Source: Cyanobacteriota bacterium
GTDB lineage: Bacteria > Cyanobacteriota > Vampirovibrionia > Vampirovibrionales > Vampirovibrionaceae
Direction of reading: 5' to 3'
Assembly (NCBI GenBank): GCA_019751815.1
Contig: JAIEMW010000005.1
Span: 66,603-130,602 of the forward strand
Length of the DNA stretch: 64,000 nt
Part shown: in pieces, positions 18,416 through 27,711 of the stretch
How the letters are laid out: each line of letters begins with the position of its first letter
How positions within the stretch are numbered: the stretch's first letter is position 1
The notes under the pieces: generated by a model
The model's database searches: none
Seen by the model: only the letters and a program-made list of their open reading frames with translations
What the model was told of the DNA's origin: nothing
Translations under genes and position numbers: made by a program

Positions 18416-19693
18416 TTGAAACGGTTTTTCCTTATATTGTTTGTAACCCTGGCTTTGCTGGGACCCCCACAAGCGCTGGCAGAGCCAGAAACTCCACTCA
18501 CCCTTGATCAGGCCATGGGGATTGCAATTGAAAATAATCCCCAGCTTAAAGCGACCCAGGCCCGTCTTGGCATTAGTCAGGCAGAAATCATAACAGCAGG
18601 GGCTCGTCTAAACCCGGCATTTGTTACAGACAACGGCATTGCTGAAGGGACGACCCGTGTCGGTATCGAGCAAACCTTTGAATTGGGAGGAAAACGCAAG
18701 AAACGTGTTGCCTTGGCCCAAGCTCGGCAGTCGGTTGTATCCGCAGAAATTAATACCATATTCCTGGATATACGCGCCAACGTCCGTCGGGCTTATACCC
18801 AGCTCTTTAATGCTCAGGAGCGTCAGCGCAATTACGAAGAGATTTTGAGAACGACACAAAAGCTTTTGGATGTTGCCAAGGAGCGGGAGGAAGCAGGAGA
18901 CGTTGCCCGGTTGGATGTCCTCCAGGCAAGGATTGTGACCATTAGTGCTAAGAATGAGCTTCAAACCGCTGCTTATCAGGTGACTGAAGCCAGGAACCGG
19001 CTGAATGCACTTTTGAACCAGCCACTACAATCCTCTGTGAGTCTATTACCTCCTGGTGTGACACCCCAAACAGTGCCACCTACCAAAGGAATCTCGCTAC
19101 AGGGAAGTGTCATCCAAGCGGAAGCTGATTTGAACAGTTTAATCGAAACCGCCCTGACCCGCCGTCCGGAACTTCAACAGAATCTCAACAGCCTGACCGT
19201 GGCCCAGCGACAATTGGAATTGGCTCAGGCAAACCGGGTGCCGAATTTAAATCTCACCGTGGGGCCGGATATTGTCTATCGGAATCCCAATAATAATGTT
19301 AACCAGATCAATGCCTATGCCGCTGCGTCTCTGGAGCTACCTGTTTTCAACCGACAGCAGGGACCTATTCAAGAGGCGATTGCTTCTCGCAAACAGTTGG
19401 AATTACAGCAGGCGGCTTTAAAGAATCAAATTACCCTGGAAGTAACCAGCGCTTATACCGCCTTTGTCTCAAGTAGGGAGCGGGTCAAACGTTATGAGAC
19501 AGAGCTATTGCCAGAGGCCCAGCAAATTATTGATCTGTCTCGTGAAAGTTTCCAAGAGGGGAAGTCCTCCATTTTGGTTCCTCTCAGCGCCCAGCAAGCC
19601 TATCAGGATACCCGCACTGGCTATCTTCAGGCATTGATGGATTATCAAACTGCAATCAGTGATTTAGAAAGGGCTGTGGGAAGCGGATTATGA
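18416..19693 (+). CDS. czcC: TolC-family outer-membrane efflux protein (CzcC-like)
   Basis: 425 residues from TTG 18416, with CGGAGGA 7 bases upstream deciding the start. A signal peptide (FLILFVTLALLGPPQALA) is followed by the two repeated OEP domains: long helices with LTLDQAMGIAIENNPQLKA near the start and the equivalent IETALTRRPELQQ near residue 245. It forms the trimeric channel that lets the CzcBA pump discharge metal outside the cell. The stop overlaps the next start by 4 bases. Confidence 0.88.
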   Translation: MKRFFLILFVTLALLGPPQALAEPETPLTLDQAMGIAIENNPQLKATQARLGISQAEIITAGARLNPAFVTDNGIAEGTTRVGIEQTFELGGKRKKRVALAQARQSVVSAEINTIFLDIRANVRRAYTQLFNAQERQRNYEEILRTTQKLLDVAKEREEAGDVARLDVLQARIVTISAKNELQTAAYQVTEARNRLNALLNQPLQSSVSLLPPGVTPQTVPPTKGISLQGSVIQAEADLNSLIETALTRRPELQQNLNSLTVAQRQLELAQANRVPNLNLTVGPDIVYRNPNNNVNQINAYAAASLELPVFNRQQGPIQEAIASRKQLELQQAALKNQITLEVTSAYTAFVSSRERVKRYETELLPEAQQIIDLSRESFQEGKSSILVPLSAQQAYQDTRTGYLQALMDYQTAISDLERAVGSGL

Positions 19694-20925
19694 ACAAAAG
19701 ACGAATTTTGCAATTGTTATTATGTGAGCTTCTCCTGATTTTCTTTGCCGGATGTGGTGAAGAACACGGCTTGCCCGCTAAAAAAGAAGCCGCCGAAGGA
19801 ACTGACTCTGGCATCATCCAATTGGCTCCCCAGGCCATTCAACGAGCCGGTCTGCAAACAATCACCGTTCAGAGCCGAAGTATGAGCGATCAGATTCTCA
19901 CCACAGCGGAAGTAAAAGCCAATGAAAACTGGGTCTTTCACATCAGTTCCTTTGTGGGTGGCAGAGTTGTCCGGGATAATGTTGTATTGGGAGACACCAT
20001 CCAACGGGGACAAACCTTGGCGGTGGTACAGAACCTGGAAGTCGCTAAGATCCAGGCTGATTACATCCACGAACTCCATCAGAATGAAGTGGAAATCCGC
20101 AAGGCCCAAACCCGCTATGCCCTGGCTCAAAAAAATCTGGAACGGGAGCGCCGGTTATTGGCGAAAGGAATCTCTCCCAGAAAAGACTATATGCAGGCAG
20201 AGTCCGATGCTGCTTTGGCGCGTGCGGATTTAGAAGGCGAACAAGAGCACCGGATCCATATTAAAGCCGAAGGCCGGGCTTTACTGGGCGCTTATGGGAT
20301 GAAACCCGGAAGTGTCCATTCCGAATCTATCCGTACCGGAACACCAGTCACTGCACCACGGTCCGGCGTCATTACCCAAAAGAACATCACCTTGGGCGAT
20401 ATGGTCACCCCTGAGACGGTGATGTATAAAGTGGCGGATCTGTCGCAAGTCTGGTTGGACATTACCGTTTACCCGACTGATCTTTCCTCCGTTCGAGTCG
20501 GACAACAAGTAACCTTTACCACCGATAGCTTGCCCGGCAGAACGTTTTTAGGGCGGGTCAACTATCTTCCTCCTGCAACTCAAGAAGCCAGCCAAACCTA
20601 TGTGGCCCGTGCCTATCTTGATAACTCCTCTGGATTACTCAAGCCCGGTATGTTTGGACAGGCTAAAATCAGCCAAGCAAGTCAGCAAAGCAAACCCTTT
20701 GTGCCGGATGAGGCCGTTCAAAAATACGGCAAGGAAACCTTTGTTTTTGTGAAGCTGGGGAATAACCGGTTCCGGAAACAAACCGTTCAATTGGGCGAAA
20801 AAGTGAGTGGTGGCTACCTGGTCAACGCTGGACTTCAATTAGGGGATTCTGTCGTTGGTAAGGGTAGCTTTACGCTCAAAGCCGAGATGTTAAAGAGCCA
20901 GTTTGCCGAGGAGGAGGAAGAATAG
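19690..20925 (+). CDS. czcB: RND periplasmic adaptor (CzcB/CusB-like, HlyD fold), lipoprotein
   Basis: 411 residues. The N-terminus ends in a lipobox (LLIFFAGC), so it should be anchored to the inner membrane by lipid. Then come a barrel-sandwich strand pair (VRDNVVLGDTIQRGQTLAVV, ~residue 97; TAPRSGVITQKNITLGDMV, ~225), a helical hairpin of ~80 residues between them, and a beta-barrel. It bridges the CzcA pump to the CzcC channel. The C-terminus is a run of Glu. Translationally coupled on both sides: 4-base overlap with czcC and direct abutment to czcA. Confidence 0.88.
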   Translation: MNKRRILQLLLCELLLIFFAGCGEEHGLPAKKEAAEGTDSGIIQLAPQAIQRAGLQTITVQSRSMSDQILTTAEVKANENWVFHISSFVGGRVVRDNVVLGDTIQRGQTLAVVQNLEVAKIQADYIHELHQNEVEIRKAQTRYALAQKNLERERRLLAKGISPRKDYMQAESDAALARADLEGEQEHRIHIKAEGRALLGAYGMKPGSVHSESIRTGTPVTAPRSGVITQKNITLGDMVTPETVMYKVADLSQVWLDITVYPTDLSSVRVGQQVTFTTDSLPGRTFLGRVNYLPPATQEASQTYVARAYLDNSSGLLKPGMFGQAKISQASQQSKPFVPDEAVQKYGKETFVFVKLGNNRFRKQTVQLGEKVSGGYLVNAGLQLGDSVVGKGSFTLKAEMLKSQFAEEEEE

Positions 20926-23900
20926 GTGGAAAACTTCCTCGCCAATCTCATTACCAAAAGGCTGTTAATCTGTCTGGTCTTTGGCTTGTGTGTTCTAGGG
21001 GGTGTCTTTGCCTTCCGGAACCTGCCCATTGATGCCTTTCCGGATCTAACCAACAACCAAGTACAGGTATTGACCGAAGCTCCTGGCATGGCCCCGGTGG
21101 AAACCGAGCAATTGGTCACTATTCCCATTGAATCCATCATGAACGGTCTTCCCAGGGTGCAACAGGTCCGATCGATCTCTAAATTCGGCCTGTCTGTGGT
21201 CACGGTTGTATTTGAAGATGATGTGAATACCTACTTTGCCCGGCAATTGGTGAACGAGCGCTTGCAGGCAGCAAAGTCCAGAATTCCGGATGGACTGAAT
21301 CCAGAATTGGGACCCATTACCACCGGGATGGGTGAGATATACCAATATATGGTGGAAGGGGCCGGATATACCCCCACCGAATTGAAAACCCTTCATGACT
21401 GGGACATCAAATACCAGCTTCGGACTGTGCCAGGAGTCAATGAAGTCAACACCTGGGGCGGCTTTACTCAGGAATATCAGGTAACCCTTTTTCCTGAACG
21501 GCTCATTCAGTATGGCTTAACCGTCCAGGATGTGTTTGAGGCGCTGGAAAACAACAACAATAACTTCAGTGGTGGAATTATTGAGCACGGCTCCGAACAA
21601 TACGTGGTTCGGGGGTTAGGCCGGGTCAACCGTCTGGAAGACATCGGCAATATTCTGATTGAGAAAAAAGGGGAAGCGCCCCTTGCCATTAAAAACGTGG
21701 CTCGGGTGGAATACGGTAAAGCCCTTCGTCAAGGAGCGGTATCCAAAGATGGTAAGGGGGAAGTGGTCACCGGCATTGTGATGATGCTGAAGGGGGAAAA
21801 CAGTCGGGCGGTGATTCAGCGGGTCAAAGAGAAAATCAAAGCCATCCGCAAATCTCTGCCGGAAGGGGTTCATATCCATCCCTTCTATGATCAAACCCAT
21901 CTGGTCGAGCAAACCATTCACACGGTTCAAACCAATCTGGTTGAAGGGGGGATACTGGTCATTGCCGTGTTGCTCTTTATGTTGGGCAACCTTCGGGCAG
22001 CGTTGATTGTGGCGGCCACCATTCCCCTGTCGATGATGTTTTCCTTTATGGGCATGAAGGCCCTGGGGATTACCGCCAACATCATGAGCCTGGGAGCCAT
22101 TGACTTCGGGATGATTGTGGATGGCTCAATCGTTATGGTGGAAAACACCTTACGGAAATTGTCCCATCAGGAAGATCCCAACCTGTCCACCATGGCGGTT
22201 ATTCAAGATTCCCTTCGGGAAATGGCCCGTCCTATCCTCTTTGGTGTGCTGATCATTACCGTGGTTTATATGCCGATTTTGGCCTTGGAGGGGATGGAAT
22301 ACAAGATGTTCTCTCCTATGGTCTTTACCGTCTCCTTTGCGTTACTGGGATCCCTACTTATTGCGTTGGTTCTCGTACCCGTCCTGTGTAGCTTTTTCTT
22401 GCGGGGCAAAGTCACTGAAAAAGAAAGTATTCTCATCCGAAAAATCCGACAGCCTTACTTGGATCTGCTTGAAAAAGGACTTCATCACCGGAAGCAGACG
22501 GTAGGAATTGCCGTGATTGCTTTTATGTTGACAATCGCTTCGGTTCCTTTCCTGGGTTCAGAGTTCGTGCCGGAATTGGATGAAGGGGATATTTTGATTG
22601 AAGCCCGGAACCTGCCCAGCATTTCCGTTCCGGAGTCGCTTCTGGTCAATAACCGGATTGAACAAGTCATCAAGGAACTTCCTGAAGTTAAAACCGTAGT
22701 TGCCAGAACAGGCCGCCCGGAATTAGCCACTGATCCCATGGGCGTTTATCAAACCGATGTGTTTGTCATCCTGAAGCCCAGGGGAAAATGGCGGGCCAGT
22801 GTGACCAAAGAGGCGTTGGTGGAAGAGCTTAGCGAAGAACTGAATAAAGAGGTTCCTGGGACCAACTTCAGTTTCACCCAGCCGATTGCTATGCGGGTGG
22901 ATGAGCTGGTCTCCGGGGTCCGTTCCGATATTGCCGTGAAGTTGTTCGGAGACGATATGACGGTATTGACGCAAAAAGCGGCTGAAATTGAAGAGGTGGT
23001 GCGGACCGTCGAGGGTCAAGCAGACCTACAAACTGAAAAGCTTTCCGGTAGTGGACAGATACTTATCACCCCGGACCGAGCCAAGATGGCCGCTTATGGG
23101 GTCAACATCTCCAATATCCAGGATGTGGTAGAAACAGCCATTATTGGAAAGCCAGTCTCTGAAGTGTTAGAAGGCAAGAAACGGTTCACGCTTCGAGTGA
23201 AATTTCCTCAAGGTAGCCAGATGGATCCGGGCCTGATTCGGAACCTACTCATTGAAACCAAGACAGGCCCACGGATTCCCATTGCCCAAGTTGCCAAAGT
23301 GGAAACCGGTGAAGGACTGGAAGTCGTCAACCGAGAATTTGGACAACGCCGGATTATTGTCCAGATGAATGTTCGAGGCCGGGATATTGGCTCCTTTGTC
23401 CAGGAAGGCCAGCGCAAGATTGCGGAGAAGGTGAAACTCCCCCCAGGCTATTATATTGAATGGGGTGGGCAGTTTGAGAACCAGCAGCGGGCCATGAGCC
23501 GACTCATGATAGTGGTACCGTTGTCCATTCTCATTATTTTCTTTCTCCTGATGGCAACCTTCTCCACCATCAAACATGCCTTACTGGTATTGATTAACGT
23601 CCCCTTTGCCTTGATTGGTGGCGTCATTGCCCTTTGGCTGAGAGGAATGTACCTGAGTGTACCCGCTTCCGTTGGATTCATTGCCCTATTCGGGGTAGCG
23701 ATCCTAAACGGTCTGGTACTGATCTCAACCATTAACAAGCTGCGAGAAGATGGCTTGGATCTACATACCGCCATTATGCAAGGGGCGGAAACCCGGTTAA
23801 GACCCGTTTTGATGACGGCCCTGGTAGCGACCCTCGGGTTTATGCCGATGGCCTTATCCACCGGAGCCGGAGCAGAGGTTCAAAAGCCATTGGCTACCGT

Positions 23901-24000
23901 TGTGATTGGGGGATTGGTGACCTCTACCTTATTGACCTTGGTGGTGCTCCCCGTGATTTATAGCTGGATCAGCCAGAAAGAACAGAATTATTCATATTAA
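20926..24000 (+). CDS. czcA: heavy-metal RND efflux pump (CzcA-type)
   Basis: 1024 residues from GTG 20926, directly after the czcB stop and behind GAGGAGGAGG. Twelve-helix RND layout with two large periplasmic loops. The charged TM4 signature DFGMIVDGSIVMVEN lies at ~393-407; Asp, Asp and Glu at these positions carry protons in the HME1 (Co/Zn/Cd) group, whose consensus has DGA where this has DGS. It is a proton-driven antiporter that removes divalent cations from the periplasm and cytoplasm. FLGSEFVPELDEGDI marks the second periplasmic loop. The Cu/Ag (CusA) group lacks this acid set, so divalent metals are favoured. Confidence 0.92.
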   Translation: MENFLANLITKRLLICLVFGLCVLGGVFAFRNLPIDAFPDLTNNQVQVLTEAPGMAPVETEQLVTIPIESIMNGLPRVQQVRSISKFGLSVVTVVFEDDVNTYFARQLVNERLQAAKSRIPDGLNPELGPITTGMGEIYQYMVEGAGYTPTELKTLHDWDIKYQLRTVPGVNEVNTWGGFTQEYQVTLFPERLIQYGLTVQDVFEALENNNNNFSGGIIEHGSEQYVVRGLGRVNRLEDIGNILIEKKGEAPLAIKNVARVEYGKALRQGAVSKDGKGEVVTGIVMMLKGENSRAVIQRVKEKIKAIRKSLPEGVHIHPFYDQTHLVEQTIHTVQTNLVEGGILVIAVLLFMLGNLRAALIVAATIPLSMMFSFMGMKALGITANIMSLGAIDFGMIVDGSIVMVENTLRKLSHQEDPNLSTMAVIQDSLREMARPILFGVLIITVVYMPILALEGMEYKMFSPMVFTVSFALLGSLLIALVLVPVLCSFFLRGKVTEKESILIRKIRQPYLDLLEKGLHHRKQTVGIAVIAFMLTIASVPFLGSEFVPELDEGDILIEARNLPSISVPESLLVNNRIEQVIKELPEVKTVVARTGRPELATDPMGVYQTDVFVILKPRGKWRASVTKEALVEELSEELNKEVPGTNFSFTQPIAMRVDELVSGVRSDIAVKLFGDDMTVLTQKAAEIEEVVRTVEGQADLQTEKLSGSGQILITPDRAKMAAYGVNISNIQDVVETAIIGKPVSEVLEGKKRFTLRVKFPQGSQMDPGLIRNLLIETKTGPRIPIAQVAKVETGEGLEVVNREFGQRRIIVQMNVRGRDIGSFVQEGQRKIAEKVKLPPGYYIEWGGQFENQQRAMSRLMIVVPLSILIIFFLLMATFSTIKHALLVLINVPFALIGGVIALWLRGMYLSVPASVGFIALFGVAILNGLVLISTINKLREDGLDLHTAIMQGAETRLRPVLMTALVATLGFMPMALSTGAGAEVQKPLATVVIGGLVTSTLLTLVVLPVIYSWISQKEQNYSY

Positions 24001-24018
24001 CCGAGAGAGGAAAATACA

Positions 24019-25923
24019 ATGGGTTGTTGCGGTCACGACAAAGAAATATTTGAAGGCAGATGGTATGAACATCCCCTGATGCGAAATGCCTTGATTGCCT
24101 TTGCCATTACAGGATCCGCTTTTGCTCTGGCACATTCCGAAATCATTTCCCATACGGTAGAAAATGCGATGTTTCTCGTAGCAATCTTGATCGGGGGATA
24201 TCATTGGTCAAGAGAAGCGGTTGAAGCGCTGATCAAAGAACGCGAAATCGGAATTGAGTTCCTGATGATGAGCGCCACGGTTGGGTGTATGATTCTTAAC
24301 CTATGGGATGAAGCAGCAACTTTAGTAGTGCTGTACGGAGCGGCAGAGGGATTGGAGGAATACACGTTTGCCAGAACGCGAGCCTCCATCCGGAAGCTGT
24401 TAGAGCTGGCCCCACCAGAAGCACGCATTCGTAAGGATGGACAAGAGATCATGATCCCTGCTGAAAATGTGCAGGTCGGGGATATCTTTATTGTCAAACC
24501 GGGTGAGTCTTTGCCGACAGATGGTAATATCATTCAGGGACGTTCCAGCATAGATGAGGCCCCAGTGACGGGAGAATCAGTGCCGGTGGAAAAAGAAGCA
24601 GGTATGAAGGTCTTTGCCGGGACCATTAACCACGATGGGATGTTAGAGATTCAAGCCACAACAGATTTTGAAAATAACACCTTATCGAAAATGGTTCATT
24701 TGGTTGAAGAGGCTAGGGAACAGAAAGCAAAAACACAACAGTTCATTGAAGCCTTTGGTGAGAAATACTCTCCAGCGGTTTTTGTGGTGGCGATTCTCGT
24801 TATGGCAATTCCTCCCTTGTTTGGAGCTCCCTTTATTGAATGGGCAACACGCGCCATTGTCATGCTGGTGGCTGCTGCGCCCTGTGCGCTGGTGATGTCC
24901 ACACCAGTAGCGATTGCTGCTGGGATTGGAAGCGCTGGCCGAAACGGGGTTTTGATTAAAGGCGGGATGCACTTGGAGAGTCTGGGAAAACTTAAAGGAA
25001 TTGCGTTTGATAAAACCGGAACCCTGACCAAAGGCAAACCCCAAGTGTCAGATGTCATTACTTTGGAAGGGGATGAACACGGGACTCTTCAACTGGCCCT
25101 GAGTCTGGAGAAATCTTCTACCCATCCCCTGGCAAAGGCCATCGTTTCTAAAGCAGAGGCCATAGGGATTCAGGCAAAAGAGGTGGAAGCGTTTCGGTCA
25201 CTTACGGGAGCGGGCGTTCAAGGTAAGATTGATAATCAAGTGCTTTATATCGGTAAACCCAAGCTGTTTGAGGAAATGGGGGTAAAACCGGATCCACAGG
25301 TGGAACACTTGTCCAAGGAAGGGAAGACGGTGGTGCTCCTGGGTACTCAGGAAAAAATCCTGGGAATTATTGCCATCCAGGATACCATTCGCGCAGAAGC
25401 CAAGCAGGTCATTGATACCTTGCACCAGATGGGCATGAAGGTAGCCATGCTAACGGGGGATAACCAGCTTGCCGCCAATGCAATTGCCGCTCAACTGGGA
25501 ATTGATGATGTTCGGGCAGAATTGAAACCGGAAGATAAGATCACCGCCATCGAGGAGTTGGAGAAAAAATATGGACCAATGGCCATGGTAGGCGATGGGA
25601 TTAACGATGCCCCGGCCTTGGCGAGAGCGACCCTAGGGATCGCCATGGGGACTGCCGGAACTGATGCGGCCATTGAAGCGGCAGACACGGCGTTGATGGG
25701 GGATGACCTGACAAAAGTAGTATATGCCCTTCACCTGGGCAGAAAGGCCCGCGCCATTAGCCGACAAAACATTATCTTTTCTCTTTTATTATTGGCGGTT
25801 CTGATTCCTTCAGCACTATTGGGCTGGATTACTGTAGCAATTGCTGTTTTGTTCCATGAGGCTGCTGAATTAATTGCAGTTGCCAATGGGTTACGGGTGG
25901 CTCGCAGACCTAAAATGGCTTAA
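24019..25923 (+). CDS. P1B-type heavy-metal-exporting ATPase
   Basis: 634 residues, RBS GAGAGGAAAA before ATG. No full HMA domain; only a CC-H motif at residues 3-6. Motifs in order: TGES (~190), APC in membrane helix 6 (~287), DKTGTLT phosphorylation site (~331), HP locking motif STHPLAK, GDGxNDAPAL (~528). APC instead of CPC, a short N-terminus and a His-Glu pair in the last membrane helix (FHEAAEL) point to the P1B-4-like Co/Zn/Cd/Fe group rather than Cu(I) pumps. It should move metal from cytoplasm to periplasm, where CzcCBA can take it on. 18 bases after czcA. Confidence 0.9.
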   Translation: MGCCGHDKEIFEGRWYEHPLMRNALIAFAITGSAFALAHSEIISHTVENAMFLVAILIGGYHWSREAVEALIKEREIGIEFLMMSATVGCMILNLWDEAATLVVLYGAAEGLEEYTFARTRASIRKLLELAPPEARIRKDGQEIMIPAENVQVGDIFIVKPGESLPTDGNIIQGRSSIDEAPVTGESVPVEKEAGMKVFAGTINHDGMLEIQATTDFENNTLSKMVHLVEEAREQKAKTQQFIEAFGEKYSPAVFVVAILVMAIPPLFGAPFIEWATRAIVMLVAAAPCALVMSTPVAIAAGIGSAGRNGVLIKGGMHLESLGKLKGIAFDKTGTLTKGKPQVSDVITLEGDEHGTLQLALSLEKSSTHPLAKAIVSKAEAIGIQAKEVEAFRSLTGAGVQGKIDNQVLYIGKPKLFEEMGVKPDPQVEHLSKEGKTVVLLGTQEKILGIIAIQDTIRAEAKQVIDTLHQMGMKVAMLTGDNQLAANAIAAQLGIDDVRAELKPEDKITAIEELEKKYGPMAMVGDGINDAPALARATLGIAMGTAGTDAAIEAADTALMGDDLTKVVYALHLGRKARAISRQNIIFSLLLLAVLIPSALLGWITVAIAVLFHEAAELIAVANGLRVARRPKMA

Positions 25924-25939
25924 CGTAAAGGAGTGAGAA

Positions 25940-26410
25940 ATGACACCAAATTATGAATATTTATTGGATGACGTTGGATGGCAAATCCTGGAAACACTCC
26001 AAGTCGATGCCCGTGTTTCCTTTCGGGAGTTGGGAGAACGGATTGGGCTTACCGGTGCGGCGGTGGCCGAGCGAGTCCGGAAAATGGAAGAAGCGGGCAT
26101 TGTGAAGGGTTACTGGACGGAATTCAATTATGAAAGGTTAGGATTTCCCATTACAGCATTTATTAAAGTAAATGCCGCAGGAGAGGCGAGTATCCAGTTA
26201 AAGGAATTTATCAAAACCCTGCCCCAATTGATTGAGTCCCATCATGTGGTGGGTGGAGAATCGGTGATTTTTAAAGTGGTCATGCCTTCCCTTCATGCAT
26301 TAGAGAGCCTGATTGAGACACTTTCCCACTATGGGACTGTCCATCCGTCCATTGTTTTGTCCAGTTTCTTTCACGCACCGGACCTCAAGCGTAAGCCAGA
26401 CGCTATCTAG
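25940..26410 (+). CDS. Lrp/AsnC-family transcriptional regulator
   Basis: 156 residues: N-terminal winged HTH (ILETLQVDARVSFRELGERIGLTGAAVAERVRKMEEAGIV, given here only as landmarks from residue ~14 to ~53) and a C-terminal RAM ligand-binding domain with VVGGESVIFKV near residue 108. It lies 16 bases after the ATPase gene, behind AAGGAG, and is the last gene of the metal operon. Lrp proteins usually answer to amino acids; a place in a metal operon is unusual and suggests it regulates this operon. The palindromes just downstream may be its targets. Confidence 0.85.
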   Translation: MTPNYEYLLDDVGWQILETLQVDARVSFRELGERIGLTGAAVAERVRKMEEAGIVKGYWTEFNYERLGFPITAFIKVNAAGEASIQLKEFIKTLPQLIESHHVVGGESVIFKVVMPSLHALESLIETLSHYGTVHPSIVLSSFFHAPDLKRKPDAI

Positions 26411-26423
26411 CGCTCATTGAGCG
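26411..26423. promoter_or_regulatory. palindrome CGCTCA-T-TGAGCG directly after the Lrp stop
   Basis: Perfect 6+6 palindrome with one central base beginning on the base after the stop codon. It could be an operator (Lrp sites are such dyads) or part of a weak terminator, but only a short T-rich tract follows. Confidence 0.4.
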
Positions 26424-26430
26424 TACTTTA

Positions 26431-26497
26431 ATTTCTTTAGTCAAAGAGCCTTTTAACTTTACTTTTTAAAGTGTAATGTCCTTTTAACTAAAGAAAT
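26431..26497. repeat. 11-bp perfect inverted repeat with 45-base spacer
   Basis: ATTTCTTTAGT at 26431-26441 is the exact reverse complement of 26487-26497. The spacer holds a smaller hairpin (CTTTACTTTTTAAAG). It may be a protein-binding pair, a centromere-like or origin site for the neighbouring ParB-like protein, or a recombination scar. Confidence 0.5.
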
Positions 26498-26738
26498 CGA
26501 AATCTTTTGCCAAAACACTAGCGCCTGCTTGTTTTTAAGTATATATTGTATATGTAAATCAAGGCTGGAGTAGGATCCTAAAACGGCCAGGCTTGAAGAT
26601 TTAGCAGAATCAATAGAGAGGGTGATGGTATCAGGACAAATACCAGCAGCCATTGGGCTGCCAAGAGTTGAGTGTTGTTTTAAGAAGGATTTAAAACGAT
26701 GTCCCATTCTTTCGTCATGAAGAGAGGCTATGTAAATC

Positions 26739-27659
26739 ATGGAGACAAAACAATTGGGATTTACGGATTTAATTCCGATCGATCAAATTATCCTGGATCC
26801 TGAACCCATTCGAAAGGAACTAGATCCGGATCACATTCAGGATATTTTGGATAGTTTAAACATCCTTCCCATGGGCCTATTGGATCCTTTAGTGGTTAAA
26901 TCTCTATCCGACGGGAAGTATCAGGTCATCAGTGGGAATCACCGATATATGGCAGTTAAACAGGGTGGCTGGAAGGAAGTCCCCTGTCACGTGATTGAAC
27001 CCATCAGTGATGCTGAAGAGTTTCTAATGAAACTACACACCAATACGAAACGAAAAAATCTCAATGATCTGGAATTGTGTGAAGCCTTGGTGAGAGAAAA
27101 AGAAATTTATGAAACATTTTATCCCCACACCAAGAAAGGGCGAAACCAATTCACGGATGAGAGGAACGCTCAATGTGAGCAATCCTCCCCGGTGGAAAAT
27201 AGGAGTTTTACAGAAGCGAAGTCAAAGACTCTGGGAGTCGGTGCGTCTACTTTGCGCCGAGATATCCAAATTGGTCAGGTCGTCAAAGAGATTCCGGAAC
27301 TCAAAGAAGCCAAGGCTACCAAAATGGAAGCCTACGCCATCGCCAGGCGAAAGCCACCGGAAAAAACCGTTGTCCAAAAAGCCTTGCAGGCGTCTACCAA
27401 TAAGCCGGAAACCCTTAAACAGTTTACTCGCCACGAACCCAAGCAGCCACAGGAAAGCGAGGCAGATTACGCCTATCGTTATATGAAGGATGGGTTACGG
27501 CTGATTCGACGCGGCATCGAGTGGCGAAGGGTTTGTATGATTAGCAGGCTGATGGAGCTGGTGGAAGATGGGGTATTGCTGGAACTCGCCAAGCTCTTGG
27601 CCCAGGAAGATCAACGGCTTAAGAAAACGCTGGAAGAGATCAGAAAAGAATATAGCTAA
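26739..27659 (+). CDS. ParB-like N-terminal-domain protein
   Basis: 306 residues. The ParB/Srx-type domain spans ~10-95: IPIDQIILDP, LLDPLVVK, and the GNHRYMAV motif (ParB GERRxxA equivalent), followed by a helical region with KKGRNQF and a predicted HTH-like stretch (ASTLRRDIQIGQV, ~170). It could be a partition or DNA-binding protein, or a nuclease-type ParB found in phages. No parA is adjacent, so a classical partition role is doubtful. First gene of the phage-like block. Confidence 0.75.
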   Translation: METKQLGFTDLIPIDQIILDPEPIRKELDPDHIQDILDSLNILPMGLLDPLVVKSLSDGKYQVISGNHRYMAVKQGGWKEVPCHVIEPISDAEEFLMKLHTNTKRKNLNDLELCEALVREKEIYETFYPHTKKGRNQFTDERNAQCEQSSPVENRSFTEAKSKTLGVGASTLRRDIQIGQVVKEIPELKEAKATKMEAYAIARRKPPEKTVVQKALQASTNKPETLKQFTRHEPKQPQESEADYAYRYMKDGLRLIRRGIEWRRVCMISRLMELVEDGVLLELAKLLAQEDQRLKKTLEEIRKEYS

Positions 27660-27711
27660 GTTAATCGCTATCAGAGTTTAGCTGTCTAACAATTTAGAAA
27701 GCAGGTGCCCG

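Larger units (their letters stand above)
26411..26738. other. 328-base intergenic region between metal cargo and replication genes
   Basis: No convincing gene: the only long frame is a reverse 93-codon ORF without a good ribosome site. The region is AT-rich and holds two dyads described separately, and a TATATATTGTATATG stretch at ~26539-26555 that could supply a promoter -10 for the parB-like gene. Confidence 0.5.

Noticed and set aside
26459..26740. 93-codon reverse ORF in the gap before the ParB-like gene
   Set aside because: No ribosome site, no motif, and it spans the palindromic region and overlaps the next start; probably a chance frame.
26739..27659. Plasmid partition locus (phage-plasmid) built on the ParB-like gene
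   Set aside because: No parA partner and chromosomal genes lie directly to the left, so integration is favoured; the nearby inverted repeat alone is not enough.
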